Assembly: GCF_000332475.2 (NCBI RefSeq)
Contig: NZ_AOGX02000015.1
Coordinates: 558,001-622,000 of the forward strand
Direction: 5' to 3'
DNA: 64,000 nt
DNA from: Leptospira yanagawae serovar Saopaulo str. Sao Paulo = ATCC 700523
Lineage (GTDB): Bacteria > Spirochaetota > Leptospiria > Leptospirales > Leptospiraceae
Shown here: piece after piece, positions 8,541-17,141 of the stretch
How positions within the stretch are numbered: the first letter of the stretch is position 1
Layout: every line of letters starts with the position of its first letter
Position numbers and translations under genes: made by a program
The notes under the pieces: model-generated
The model's database searches: none
What the model was told of the DNA's origin: nothing
What the model saw: only the letters and a program-made list of their open reading frames with translations

Positions 8541-9476
8541 ATGCTTCACAAAATTAGACGCATCTTGAAGCCAACTCGACTCAATCAGAAAATTCTTGGG
8601 TTAGCAATCCCAGTTTTTTTTGGAATGATCAGTTACACTGCCATTATGGTAGCGGATACTGCTATGGTAGGAAAGTTAGGAGAAGTTCCGCTCGCCGCTG
8701 TTGGATTCGGTGGGATGGTGTATTTTTCCATTTTTGCATTCCTTATGGGTGCATCGATGGGAGCTGTGATTGCTGCTTTGTATGCACGAAAAAATAGCCC
8801 AGAAGAAATTGAAGAGATGGTGAAAAACTTCTTTGGTGGTCTTGAGAGTGCCTTTGATCCCACACTACCAGTCGTTGCCTTTTTTAAAGGCAAACGTATG
8901 AAACGGATGTTAAAAAAAGGTTTTGGTGACCAAAGGATTGAAGAACTTCCCCTCCCTTTTGCTACATCAGCTGTGGATTTACAAACTGGAAAAGAACATA
9001 TCTTTGACCAAGGACCGATCACAGAAGCCCTTACAAGTGCTATGAGTTTGCCAGGTGCCTTTCCTCCTTACCGTCTCGGCGAAAAGTTGTTAGTGGATGG
9101 CGGAATGATCAATAATGTGCCTGAGAACCTCATTCGTTCCAAAGGTGCCGATGTGGTGATGGGGATCAATGTATCTCCTTTACAAGAAATTGTCCCTGTA
9201 AAACTATTTGAGGACCGTAACACAACCGAAAAAGGATTCTTTCGTTATATATGGGACACGCTCAAATACCCTCCCATCTTACAAATCATGACAAGGACCA
9301 TCACGTTAGAAGGTAGAGAGATCACTCGCCTCAAACGTCCAAAGATGGACTTGTTTGTCCATTTCCACTTGGAAGAATTTCAGTTATTTGATTTTGCAAG
9401 GTACCAAGAGATCATCGACAAAGGGGAAAGGGAAGCGGAAGCAAATTTGGCTGAGATCAAACAGTTGTTTTCATAA
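8541..9476 (+). CDS. MATE transporter N-terminus fused in frame to patatin-like phospholipase C-terminus
   Basis: The 311-residue product joins two unrelated families. Residues about 1-68 read as the start of a MATE multidrug transporter (LNQKILGLAIPVFFGMIS, then MVADTAMVGKLGEVPLAAVG). From about residue 70 the sequence is a patatin-like lipase: nucleophile motif GASMGAVIAALYA, NSPEEIEEMV, MSLPGAFPPY, and the catalytic Asp in LVDGGMINNVPENL. The patatin oxyanion motif (Gly-rich GGGxRG), normally some 30-40 residues before the Ser, is missing because the MATE part replaces it. MATE proteins normally have 12 helices; only about two remain. I read this as a deletion joining two genes near 8745-8765. 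The ATG at 8541 is chosen from the MATE alignment. Confidence 0.8.
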   Translation: MLHKIRRILKPTRLNQKILGLAIPVFFGMISYTAIMVADTAMVGKLGEVPLAAVGFGGMVYFSIFAFLMGASMGAVIAALYARKNSPEEIEEMVKNFFGGLESAFDPTLPVVAFFKGKRMKRMLKKGFGDQRIEELPLPFATSAVDLQTGKEHIFDQGPITEALTSAMSLPGAFPPYRLGEKLLVDGGMINNVPENLIRSKGADVVMGINVSPLQEIVPVKLFEDRNTTEKGFFRYIWDTLKYPPILQIMTRTITLEGREITRLKRPKMDLFVHFHLEEFQLFDFARYQEIIDKGEREAEANLAEIKQLFS

Positions 9477-9505
9477 AGTCTTTACTTTTTGCTGAATAAT
9501 AACGA

Positions 9506-9534
9506 TTGACAATAGTATCTTTGGGCGTTAGTAT
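9506..9534 (+). promoter_or_regulatory. Sigma70-type promoter of higBA
   Basis: A perfect -35 box TTGACA (9506-9511) is followed after 17 bases by TAGTAT (9529-9534). Transcription would begin close to 9541, the A of the higB start codon, so the mRNA could be leaderless. No Shine-Dalgarno sequence is evident before higB. Confidence 0.6.
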
Positions 9535-9540
9535 TGGGCA

Positions 9541-9825
9541 ATGATTCTCAGTTTTGTGGACAAACGAACTGAAAGAGTTTGGAAAGGTGAGTTTTCCAGA
9601 GATTTACCAAAAGAGGTTCAGCTCCAAGGTAGAAAAAAACTTAGAATGATAAACAATGCACAAAACATTGAAGACCTAAAAGTTCCGCCAGGTAATCGAT
9701 TGGAGTTATTGAAAGGTAATAGAATAGGAATCTATAGCATCAGAATCAATGATCAATGGCGAATTTGTTTTAAGTGGAATGGTAACAATGCCGAATTGTT
9801 AGAAATTGTTGATTATCATCAATAA
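9541..9825 (+). CDS. higB: HigB-type toxin of the RelE/ParE superfamily
   Basis: The product is a 94-residue ribosome-dependent mRNA endonuclease toxin by family. Features are KRTERVWKGE near the start, the ELLKGNRIGIYSIRINDQWRI block typical of HigB/plasmid-killer toxins, and the closing motif LLEIVDYHQ. The toxin precedes its antitoxin, which is the order of higBA rather than of most TA pairs. A promoter lies immediately upstream. It follows the chimera gene by 64 bases. Confidence 0.88.
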   Translation: MILSFVDKRTERVWKGEFSRDLPKEVQLQGRKKLRMINNAQNIEDLKVPPGNRLELLKGNRIGIYSIRINDQWRICFKWNGNNAELLEIVDYHQ

Positions 9826-9834
9826 GGAGTTTAT

Positions 9835-10140
9835 ATGAAACGCTTACCCAATATCCACCCAGGTCAAATTCTCTCAGAAGAGTTTCTAATTCCTTTAAAT
9901 ATCACAGCGTATCGACTTTCCAAAGAAACAGGGATTCCACAGACAAGAATTAGTCAGATTCTTTTGCAAAAAAGGTCTATATCTGCCGATACAGCGATTC
10001 GATTCTCCAAATTCTTCGGTACGACACCGCAATTTTGGCTTGGTTTACAAAACGATTACGATCTTGAAGAGGAAATTTTAAAGAAAAAAAAAGAATTTAA
10101 TGGGATTCAGAATTACAAAGATTTAGCAAAAGCATCTTAA
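9835..10140 (+). CDS. higA: HigA-type antitoxin, XRE-family helix-turn-helix
   Basis: The product is a 101-residue DNA-binding antitoxin that should neutralise HigB and repress the operon. The HigA N-terminal signature HPGQILSEEFLIPLNIT is followed by a helix-turn-helix (RLSKETGIPQTRISQILLQK) and the family motif FFGTTPQFWLGLQNDYDLE. It starts 9 bases after higB with an AAGGAG ribosome site. Confidence 0.9.
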   Translation: MKRLPNIHPGQILSEEFLIPLNITAYRLSKETGIPQTRISQILLQKRSISADTAIRFSKFFGTTPQFWLGLQNDYDLEEEILKKKKEFNGIQNYKDLAKAS

Positions 10141-10247
10141 TTTTTAGTAATTTTGATTCAATATTTTCTTACGCCCAATCCCATCTAACAAACCCGAGGT
10201 GGAATGTTCGATAGGATTGGAAACTCTTGATGAAAGATTCTGACTCC

Positions 10248-11252
10248 TTAAAGAGACGAAAGGATCTCTTTTTTTTTGGTCTCAAATTCTTCGGCACTGA
10301 TAAGGCCTTGGTCTAGGAGTCCTTTCAGTTTGGCGATCCTTGCCGCTGGGTCATTGGCGGCAGGAGCGGCTCCACTTGCTTGGTTTTGTCCACCACCTTG
10401 GTTCATCATATTCCCCATCATTTGAGCCATATTCATCCCCATTCCCATGCCCATCCCAGCACCCATGGCGCCACCACCTTGGCCTTCGTTTTCTGCTGCT
10501 GCTTGGCCAATATCGAACATTTTTTTCTGTTGGTATTTATCACCTAACATATCAATTTCAAATTTATCGGTGATGATTTTTTGGATTCGTTGGTAATTCG
10601 GATCATTTTGGTCAAAGTTAACTGACGAAACATTAAATTCGGTTAGGTCAATTCCATACTTTTCAAACTCAGGAGCCAATTTCACTCGGCCAGCAGTGGA
10701 ACTTTCATCGCGGTATTTGTTGATCTCAACAACAGAGGTGTTATTGTTCAGAATGACTTCTGAAATAAAATCACCTATCCCACGAACAATATTTGGTTTT
10801 AAAAATTCATCAATCGCTTCGTTTGTGGTTCGGTTTCCCCCTTTCACCACATTGAGTAAAAAAGACCGTGAATCTTTAATACGAAATTTATAGTCACCAA
10901 ATGCTCGTATGTTGAGAACAATTTTGTATTTAGGGTCTTCCAATGGAATGGGAGTGGTGGTTCCCCATTTCAAAGCCATAATGGATTTGTTTACATAGTA
11001 CACTTCGGCCGTGAAAGGAGTTTTTCCACCAAACGGAAGGTTGACGAGGGCTTCTAAAATGGGAATGTTTCCCGTTTTTAATGTGTGGGTTCCTGGCCCA
11101 AATGTATCCAAAGCTTTTCCTTCTTTGAAAAAGATCGCTTCTAGATTTTCATCAACTACCAACTGTCCTGCAGTGCTGATTTCATCGGATGGGTATTTCC
11201 AAACGATTTCACTTGGGTTTCCTTCAAATTTGATTCTGTCTATTAGTGCCAT
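10248..11252 (-). CDS. SPFH/Band-7-like protein with Gly-Met-rich linker and SHOCT tail
   Basis: The 334-residue product belongs to the SPFH group of the YdjI / virion-core-protein-like type. The SPFH domain spans about residues 25-240 (QLVVDENLEAIFFKEGKALDTF at its start, EFEKYGIDLTEFNVSSVNFD near its end). A Gly/Met-rich low-complexity linker follows (about 250-300), then a C-terminal SHOCT helix pair (RIAKLKGLLDQGLISAEEFE). It has no transmembrane segment. It is the last gene of a three-gene operon with a coiled-coil protein and a zinc-ribbon membrane protein, a combination that suggests a membrane-associated scaffold. Exact role unknown. Confidence 0.8.
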   Translation of the reverse strand: MALIDRIKFEGNPSEIVWKYPSDEISTAGQLVVDENLEAIFFKEGKALDTFGPGTHTLKTGNIPILEALVNLPFGGKTPFTAEVYYVNKSIMALKWGTTTPIPLEDPKYKIVLNIRAFGDYKFRIKDSRSFLLNVVKGGNRTTNEAIDEFLKPNIVRGIGDFISEVILNNNTSVVEINKYRDESSTAGRVKLAPEFEKYGIDLTEFNVSSVNFDQNDPNYQRIQKIITDKFEIDMLGDKYQQKKMFDIGQAAAENEGQGGGAMGAGMGMGMGMNMAQMMGNMMNQGGGQNQASGAAPAANDPAARIAKLKGLLDQGLISAEEFETKKKEILSSL

Positions 11253-11267
11253 TTTTTTTTCCTTATT

Positions 11268-11798
11268 TTACGTTTTTAAAAAGATCGAGTTTCTTGCTTC
11301 AAACTGTGTTTCAAAATCTAAAAGCAATTTGTTTACTGCTTCAATTGCTGCTTCTGGATTGTTTGCAAACGAAGTGGGTAGTGTTTCCAAAATTTCTTTT
11401 TGTAACGTACCTACTTTTTCCAACATCGAAAAATCATGGTTTAGAACCTTTTCAATTTCTTCTGACCTTGCTTTGACTCCTGTACCTAAGCCATTCAGTC
11501 CGTATCCTGCCGATGTCACTTTCATGATGATCCGGTCAAGGAGTGTGGTTGCCGGATTGGTTTTTCCGATGTTTTGGATTTGAGCTTTTTGTACAAAACC
11601 TTCTTCGAGTTTTCGAAAACTTTCTTTGAATGTGGTTAAGATTCCACCGAGTTCCTTTCGGATGAGTAAATCGGTTTTCTCAAACTCTTGGTTGGCAAGT
11701 GCCTCTTCAAATAATTTTGTTTCTTTTAAAAATTTACGAACGGGGTCTTGTTCATTCTTAAACCGTTCTAATGTGGTTTTTAACCAAGTTTGGTCCAT
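11268..11798 (-). CDS. Hypothetical helical protein between SPFH and zinc-ribbon genes
   Basis: I do not recognise a named family. The 176 residues look almost wholly helical and soluble, with charged repeats (ERFKNEQDPVRKFLKETKLF) and a central Gly-containing break (SAGYGLNGLGTG). I choose the ATG at 11798, which has a GAGGA ribosome site 7 bases upstream; in-frame ATGs at 11816 and 11822 would overlap the preceding stop further. Its position inside the SPFH operon suggests a partner of the SPFH protein. Confidence 0.7.
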   Translation of the reverse strand: MDQTWLKTTLERFKNEQDPVRKFLKETKLFEEALANQEFEKTDLLIRKELGGILTTFKESFRKLEEGFVQKAQIQNIGKTNPATTLLDRIIMKVTSAGYGLNGLGTGVKARSEEIEKVLNHDFSMLEKVGTLQKEILETLPTSFANNPEAAIEAVNKLLLDFETQFEARNSIFLKT

Positions 11799-11799
11799 T

Positions 11800-12861
11800 T
11801 TATTCCTCTGCTCCATTTCCATCTAACATTTGTATGCTGTCACAAGTGATATAATTGAAAATGACACTTTTTTCTGATTGGTATTGTGCTTTTGGTAAAA
11901 TGGACTTCCACTTTGCCATATCAAACTCACAATCATGTTTTTCTCCTTTGGTTTCTCCACTCGATTCAGTGAAGTGAACCAAATACTTTTCCTCTTTGGG
12001 TCCAGGCCTTTCACATCCAATGGCGGTACTCGCACATTCACGGATTTGTGGTGTTGGCCAATATGGTTCTTGTGTGGTTCCAAAACCTTTTGCTACTGCA
12101 TTCCGATCAAAGGCCCATTTATCGATGCGGTAACTGCAGTGGTCATCATAAACAGGTTCTTTGCGGTATTTGGTTGTACAACTTTCACTTTCCGAAAAGG
12201 TTCCGTCGCCTCTGTCAGAACGAACTGTCCGGCAATCTTGCCCATCTGGGATGCTATCATAACTGCGGATTTGTCTGCTTCTGGAAACACTATAGGCTCC
12301 CATTGGCATCGAATCACACCAATCGGATTCTGAAACAGGTTTGAATTGGTCAATGGCTATGGTACGAGACCATTCATGGTGGGTGACTTGGAGTTCTACT
12401 TTTTCGGTCCATAACACACCCAAACAAACAAATCCGATCCCACCAAAAACAATCGATCCCAGTAACCAAAGCACCCATTTCGGGGTTTTGGGATGGGGTT
12501 TTACAAATTCGGAATTTTGAAAGGCAAGGTCTTCTTTTGCTTTTTGGACAGAATCTTCTGTGACTCCATCGTGTTCAGATCGCAGTTTAACCGACTGTGC
12601 ACCATCTAATGATCCACCACAATTCCCACAAAAGGTTGCTTTGGCACCGTTTGCGGTCTGGCAAAAGGGACAGGTTTTATCAGCGCCATAATAGATATGG
12701 TCTTGGACCGCTACTTTGTCTTCGTCTTTGGGAAAATACCGTCGGTTGGGGTCTTGTGTGGCTCCACAATTAGGACAGTGCCTATGTGTTTTTCCGAGTA
12801 ATTTTTTGGAGCCACAAAATTCGCAGTCCCAAAGCATTTCATAGATTTTTTCTTCTGCCAT
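11800..12861 (-). CDS. Double zinc-ribbon membrane protein
   Basis: The 353-residue product begins with two zinc ribbons: CEFC and CPNC at about residues 13-35, then CPFC and CGNC at about 65-85. A membrane helix follows at about 130-152 (WVLWLLGSIVFGGIGFVCLG) and then a C-terminal domain with at least eight further Cys, outside the membrane if the ribbons are cytoplasmic. The domain repeats short disulphide-like units and carries His and Trp residues (VTHHEWSRTIAIDQF). ATG 12861 is preferred to the TTG at 12870. It heads the operon with the helical protein and the SPFH protein. I know of no defined function. Confidence 0.75.
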   Translation of the reverse strand: MAEEKIYEMLWDCEFCGSKKLLGKTHRHCPNCGATQDPNRRYFPKDEDKVAVQDHIYYGADKTCPFCQTANGAKATFCGNCGGSLDGAQSVKLRSEHDGVTEDSVQKAKEDLAFQNSEFVKPHPKTPKWVLWLLGSIVFGGIGFVCLGVLWTEKVELQVTHHEWSRTIAIDQFKPVSESDWCDSMPMGAYSVSRSRQIRSYDSIPDGQDCRTVRSDRGDGTFSESESCTTKYRKEPVYDDHCSYRIDKWAFDRNAVAKGFGTTQEPYWPTPQIRECASTAIGCERPGPKEEKYLVHFTESSGETKGEKHDCEFDMAKWKSILPKAQYQSEKSVIFNYITCDSIQMLDGNGAEE

Positions 12862-12946
12862 CGCAACCAAGGTTTATCCGGAAAAAATTGACTTTTGCAA
12901 GAAAAATATTTTCAATTCGCAAAATCCAACATAGAATCTTTGCCAT

Positions 12947-14782
12947 ATGAGAATGGTGTCCTTTCCAATTCGAAGAAGTTTGTTTTTCACGTTTTCTGTT
13001 TTACTTTTTTTAGGATCACTGGGTTATGTATCATCCCGTTCAAAACAGAATGCAGTTCATCCACTCGATCCATTGTATCGTAAGTTGTCACCTAACATAG
13101 AAGTGTCGGACAAAAGAACCTCCTTTAGACGTTTGTCATTACACCTAAGAGGTTCTATCCCAAACGTACAAGAATGGAAAGAATTAGAAAATTCGAATGA
13201 AGAAAATTTTGAGTCCTTTGCCGTCAATTTTTTGAAACAACCCGAATTTGCCGAATATTGGGGAACAAAATTGGGAGCCATGTTGCGAGACAAAACCAAA
13301 GGTAAAAAAATTCCAACCGGTAGTTTCTTTCAATACTTGGCAAATTCCCTTCATACAAATAAACCCTATGATGTTTTGGTAACAGAGATGATCACTTCTA
13401 CTGGATCAGTAAAAGAATCACCACAAACCATGTTTTATATCCGAGATGGTGCCGATCCTTTGCAAACAGCGGAGTATGTAGGAAGGTTATTTTATGCAAA
13501 ACGTGTAGCGTGTGCTAGGTGCCATGACCATCCTTATATTTCCGATTTTACGAGAAGGGATTATTATGCTCTCGCTGCTTTTTTTAGCCAACAGTACTTT
13601 CGGGATGGAAGTTGGGAGCCAAATCGTTTTGGAAAAACCTTAAGTTATGTGCCAAGAGAATTGGAGGTCCATTTGCCAATGGAAGACCAAAAGAACCTCC
13701 AAGACAAAAACAATGAATGGAACAGGGAAAACTGGAACAAGTGGACCGACGAACAAAGAAAAGACTACCAAAAAAAACATGAATTGGAATATGCCACTTT
13801 GTATTATGAACCAAAACTTGGGCTTCGTTTTCCTCATACTGATGATGCACCAGGTGGTGACTTAGTTCGACCTAAGTTTTTGGATGGGAAAGAAGCAAAA
13901 TTTAAACCAGGTGAAGATCGTAGGAAGGTGTTTGCCAATTGGCTCACTGACAAATCAAACGATCGTTTCCGAAAGGTCATCATCAACCGAGTTTGGACAG
14001 AACTTATGGGATGGAGTTTTTTTACACCACTCGATGATTGGAATGAAGACACAGTGGTTCAAGGGGAGGAAATCTTAAACCATCTGGATTCTTATTTTTT
14101 GACAAACAAATTGAAACTCAAAGAACTCATCTTGTACATTGTCACATCCAATGCATACAAACGGACAGTCACTTCCCAATCGGGAAAAGAAGATTCGATT
14201 CAATTTTATCCACCACAGAGATTGGATAGTGACCAACTACTCAACTCCCTCATACGAGTTTCTGATTTACAAAAAGTAGGAAATATCAGGGAAAGAAATC
14301 TTTCTTTTTTCACAAACCTATTAGGTCAAAAACCATATGATCTTTCGGGAACTGGGAAAGTGCGGATTCCTTTGGACAATTTAAAAGAATTCACAAATGC
14401 AGTTGAGATAGAACGACCTGCACCTTACCATTCCATACTCGCTGTGTTTGGTTCTGGGCAAAGAGTTGATATATCCGATGATATCTCTGAATTAACCATC
14501 GAACAAATGTTAACTCTGATGAATGGGCGAGTGGTTGGCAAACTTGTTTGGGATTTTGGTAGCAACCAATCTCTTGTGAAAGCCGAATTTGATGAAAAAA
14601 AATCGATGAACCAAGTGATAGAAAATTTATACTTTCGTCTGCTTGGGCGCCTTCCCACAAAAGGGGAACGGGAAAAAATCAAATCCTACCAAGTAAAACC
14701 AGACAATGTATTTGATAAAGATCTGTTACAAGATATCTTTTGGGCTCTCCTGAATAGCCAGGAATTCCAACACGTGAATTAA
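12947..14782 (+). CDS. DUF1549/DUF1553 protein (PSD1-like) with a CxxCH motif
   Basis: This family is abundant in Planctomycetes and found in Leptospira. The 611-residue product has an N-terminal membrane or signal helix (SLFFTFSVLLFLGSLGYV). A DUF1549 domain follows (about 35-215) with the motif CARCHDHP near residues 186-193, a CxxCH pattern as in c-type haem sites. The DUF1553 domain covers about 320-580 and includes FANWLTDKSNDRF and IINRVWTELMGWSFF. It sits 9 bases before a DUF1501 gene, its usual partner. The biochemical role is unproven; haem binding is inferred from the motif only. Confidence 0.85.
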   Translation: MRMVSFPIRRSLFFTFSVLLFLGSLGYVSSRSKQNAVHPLDPLYRKLSPNIEVSDKRTSFRRLSLHLRGSIPNVQEWKELENSNEENFESFAVNFLKQPEFAEYWGTKLGAMLRDKTKGKKIPTGSFFQYLANSLHTNKPYDVLVTEMITSTGSVKESPQTMFYIRDGADPLQTAEYVGRLFYAKRVACARCHDHPYISDFTRRDYYALAAFFSQQYFRDGSWEPNRFGKTLSYVPRELEVHLPMEDQKNLQDKNNEWNRENWNKWTDEQRKDYQKKHELEYATLYYEPKLGLRFPHTDDAPGGDLVRPKFLDGKEAKFKPGEDRRKVFANWLTDKSNDRFRKVIINRVWTELMGWSFFTPLDDWNEDTVVQGEEILNHLDSYFLTNKLKLKELILYIVTSNAYKRTVTSQSGKEDSIQFYPPQRLDSDQLLNSLIRVSDLQKVGNIRERNLSFFTNLLGQKPYDLSGTGKVRIPLDNLKEFTNAVEIERPAPYHSILAVFGSGQRVDISDDISELTIEQMLTLMNGRVVGKLVWDFGSNQSLVKAEFDEKKSMNQVIENLYFRLLGRLPTKGEREKIKSYQVKPDNVFDKDLLQDIFWALLNSQEFQHVN

Positions 14783-14791
14783 GGAATCATC

Positions 14792-16087
14792 ATGCACCGC
14801 AAAGAATTTTTACAAAAATCAATTTTAAGCCTTGGAATGGGATCTTTTTTATTTTCCCAAAATCCGTTTGTTAATCTTCGAGCAGACGATGAAGAAAAAG
14901 AACAAGATTCCATTTCCCTTCCATCCAAAGTGAAGTCTGTGATTTTCATCGAGATGATGGGAGGCATGAGCCATGTAGACACACTCGACCCAAAACCAAA
15001 TAGTGCCTTTTCCAAAGTGAACGCAAGTATTTCGGGTCTTTCCGTTCTTGAACCATTTTCGCTTACCGCCAAACAACTGCATTCGATTGGAATCATTAGA
15101 TCCACTTGGAGTGAAGAGGGTGACCATGGTTTTGCACAGATGTTACTGGGAACTGGATATCGTATGACGGAAGCGATGGGATTTCCAGACATTCCCCATT
15201 TTGGATCTGTCATCGCCTATGCAAAAAAATCCAAAGTCAAATCATCGTATTTTCCAAGTTATGTGACAATTGGTGGTCGTGGTGGTAAAAATGGAAATTC
15301 TGGATTTTTAGGAATCAATTATTCAGGGTATCATGTAGGCAATGTCGATGAACCCATACAACACTTAAATCCATCACATGGTAAGTTTTCAGAAGAACGA
15401 ATCCTCCGAAGAAAGGATTTGGTTTCGTTTATGAACGATGAATTTTCCAAGTCTTTTCCGACTAAAGAAGCGATGCATTGGAAAAAGATGTTAACTGCCG
15501 CCGAAGAATTTCGGAATTCAAAGGACATCGATAGTTTTCGGATCAGCTTAGAAGATGAAAAAACAAGAGCCCGTTATGGCACCACTTGGCAAGGGAAAGC
15601 CATGTTACTTGCCAAACGCCTGGCCAAACAGGAAGTTCCATTCATTCATATTTCCATCGGAGGTTGGGACACTCATACAGGCAACAAAGCACAAATCACT
15701 AAGATTATGAAAGAAACGGATATGGGAATTGCTGCTTTGTTAGAAGACCTCAACCAATCTGGTATCATCAAACAAACGTTATTTGTATTATCGAGTGAAT
15801 TTGGACGGACACCGGATGTAGGATCTCGCGATGGCCGTGACCACCATCCGAAAGTCTGGTCCACACTCATTGGTGGCGGCCCTTTTCAAAAGGGATTTGT
15901 ATGGGGTGAAACAGACGAACTAGGAACCAAGGCAACAAAACCAAATGAAGCCGTACATGTACGGGACCTAGTTGCGACGATTTACAAGGCAGCAGGAGTG
16001 GATCCTGATGGAGAACTCATCAATTCCTTTGGTCGGCCTTTTTTACTCACCACCAAAAAGGCAAAAGTCATCGAGGGTTTGTTATAA
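14792..16087 (+). CDS. DUF1501 family exported protein
   Basis: The 431-residue product has an N-terminal signal without a twin-arginine pair (HRKEFLQKSILSLGMGSFLF). The DUF1501 domain, which has an alkaline-phosphatase/sulfatase-like fold, shows VIFIEMMGGMSHVDTLDP, HISIGGWDTHTGN, SSEFGRTPD and GRDHHPKVWSTLIGGGPF. The Asp and His residues in these blocks would be metal ligands. It pairs with the preceding DUF1549/DUF1553 gene as an operon. Its stop codon lies within GTTATAA (16081-16087), the exact point where the AT-rich cassette island begins. Confidence 0.85.
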   Translation: MHRKEFLQKSILSLGMGSFLFSQNPFVNLRADDEEKEQDSISLPSKVKSVIFIEMMGGMSHVDTLDPKPNSAFSKVNASISGLSVLEPFSLTAKQLHSIGIIRSTWSEEGDHGFAQMLLGTGYRMTEAMGFPDIPHFGSVIAYAKKSKVKSSYFPSYVTIGGRGGKNGNSGFLGINYSGYHVGNVDEPIQHLNPSHGKFSEERILRRKDLVSFMNDEFSKSFPTKEAMHWKKMLTAAEEFRNSKDIDSFRISLEDEKTRARYGTTWQGKAMLLAKRLAKQEVPFIHISIGGWDTHTGNKAQITKIMKETDMGIAALLEDLNQSGIIKQTLFVLSSEFGRTPDVGSRDGRDHHPKVWSTLIGGGPFQKGFVWGETDELGTKATKPNEAVHVRDLVATIYKAAGVDPDGELINSFGRPFLLTTKKAKVIEGLL

Positions 16088-16139
16088 GCTGTTAGCCGCA
16101 ATGCTAAAATTAATAGGAAAATTTGAAGTAATAATATAA

Positions 16140-17069
16140 ATGTTTAATTACAAATCTATAGTACCGATTCTTATTCTTTTTCCAACTCTTCTTTTTGCTG
16201 AAGATTTATTACAAATAAAACTTAATATAGCTATTCAGCTTTACAAAGATAACAGAAATGAAGAGGCAAAATCAATTCTTTTAGATTTGCATAAGGAAGA
16301 TAGAAGCGGAAAATCCAATTATTTCCTTGCCAATGTTTACTTAAACCTTAATCAAGTAGATTATGCTATCAATCATTACAAGATTGCAGTAAACAAAAAT
16401 TTCGATTTAAGAAATTCTCTATATAATCTTGCATGCGCCTATTCCATTATAAACGATCAATATAATACGTTTCGCATACTAATTCTAAATTTTAGAAATG
16501 GAGACCGAAAGATAAAACGAATTCAAACAGACAAGGATCTAAAATCTTTCAGAAATTCAATATTTTATAAATATTTCGATCAATATATAAAACATGAAGA
16601 TTATAATGGCTATTTTATTACTTCAAAGAATGAATTAATACAATATTTTAAAGATAATAAAAATGAATTTGTGATCTATGAATTTGATAGGCCTAGTCCT
16701 CCAACTTTTAAATTTGATCCCTCTGGTAAATTCTACCAATTCGCAGCTGGTGGATATTCTGGATATATGGAAGGCGGTTATTGGCTATTTAACGAAAGTG
16801 ATTCAGAATTGATAATAAGAAAAATTGGATGGCTGGCCGATAAAAATACCACTGAATATCTGAAATCAAAAACGAAAGATAATTTTGACAAGGACTACCG
16901 ATTTGTTAGTTACTATGATAGTCCTAAAGTTGAAACAAATCAAATTAATCAAATAAAACTAAACGTAGTCGAAACTCCAAATTCTTTAAATGAAGAAAAT
17001 TTTGTGGATCAAATTATTATTTATTCAAAATTTGGAAAATTTAATTTTTATTCATTTTATTACAATTAG
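16140..17069 (+). CDS. TPR-containing secreted hypothetical protein in cassette 1
   Basis: The 309-residue product has a signal peptide (SIVPILILFPTLLFAED) and two or three TPR-like repeats at about residues 20-100 (AIQLYKDNRNEEAKSILLDL, NVYLNLNQVDYAINHYKIAV). A C-terminal region follows that I cannot assign (GGYSGYMEGGYWLFNESDSE). Composition is much more AT-rich than the upstream DUF1501 gene, which suggests transfer. The stop lies 6 bases before the attC-like site, the layout seen in integron cassettes. No ribosome site is obvious. Confidence 0.7.
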   Translation: MFNYKSIVPILILFPTLLFAEDLLQIKLNIAIQLYKDNRNEEAKSILLDLHKEDRSGKSNYFLANVYLNLNQVDYAINHYKIAVNKNFDLRNSLYNLACAYSIINDQYNTFRILILNFRNGDRKIKRIQTDKDLKSFRNSIFYKYFDQYIKHEDYNGYFITSKNELIQYFKDNKNEFVIYEFDRPSPPTFKFDPSGKFYQFAAGGYSGYMEGGYWLFNESDSELIIRKIGWLADKNTTEYLKSKTKDNFDKDYRFVSYYDSPKVETNQINQIKLNVVETPNSLNEENFVDQIIIYSKFGKFNFYSFYYN

Positions 17070-17075
17070 CACTTC

Positions 17076-17088
17076 GTATAACAGCGAC
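17076..17088. repeat. Left fragment of attC-like site 1, cut by an IS
   Basis: The bases GTATAAC (17076-17082) match the opening core of the second element at 19326. The last four bases (CGAC, 17085-17088) are the target duplication of the adjacent IS. Joined to 18280-18427 they give an element of 161 bp. Confidence 0.65.
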
Positions 17089-17141
17089 TGACCTGCCCCC
17101 ATTTTCAGTACCAATGGATAAGTTAGTTTTCTCTAAACATT

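Noticed and set aside
12048..12353. Overlapping 86-132 codon readings on both strands inside the zinc-ribbon gene
   Set aside because: They are shadows of the Cys-rich coding sequence with no start signals or family resemblance.
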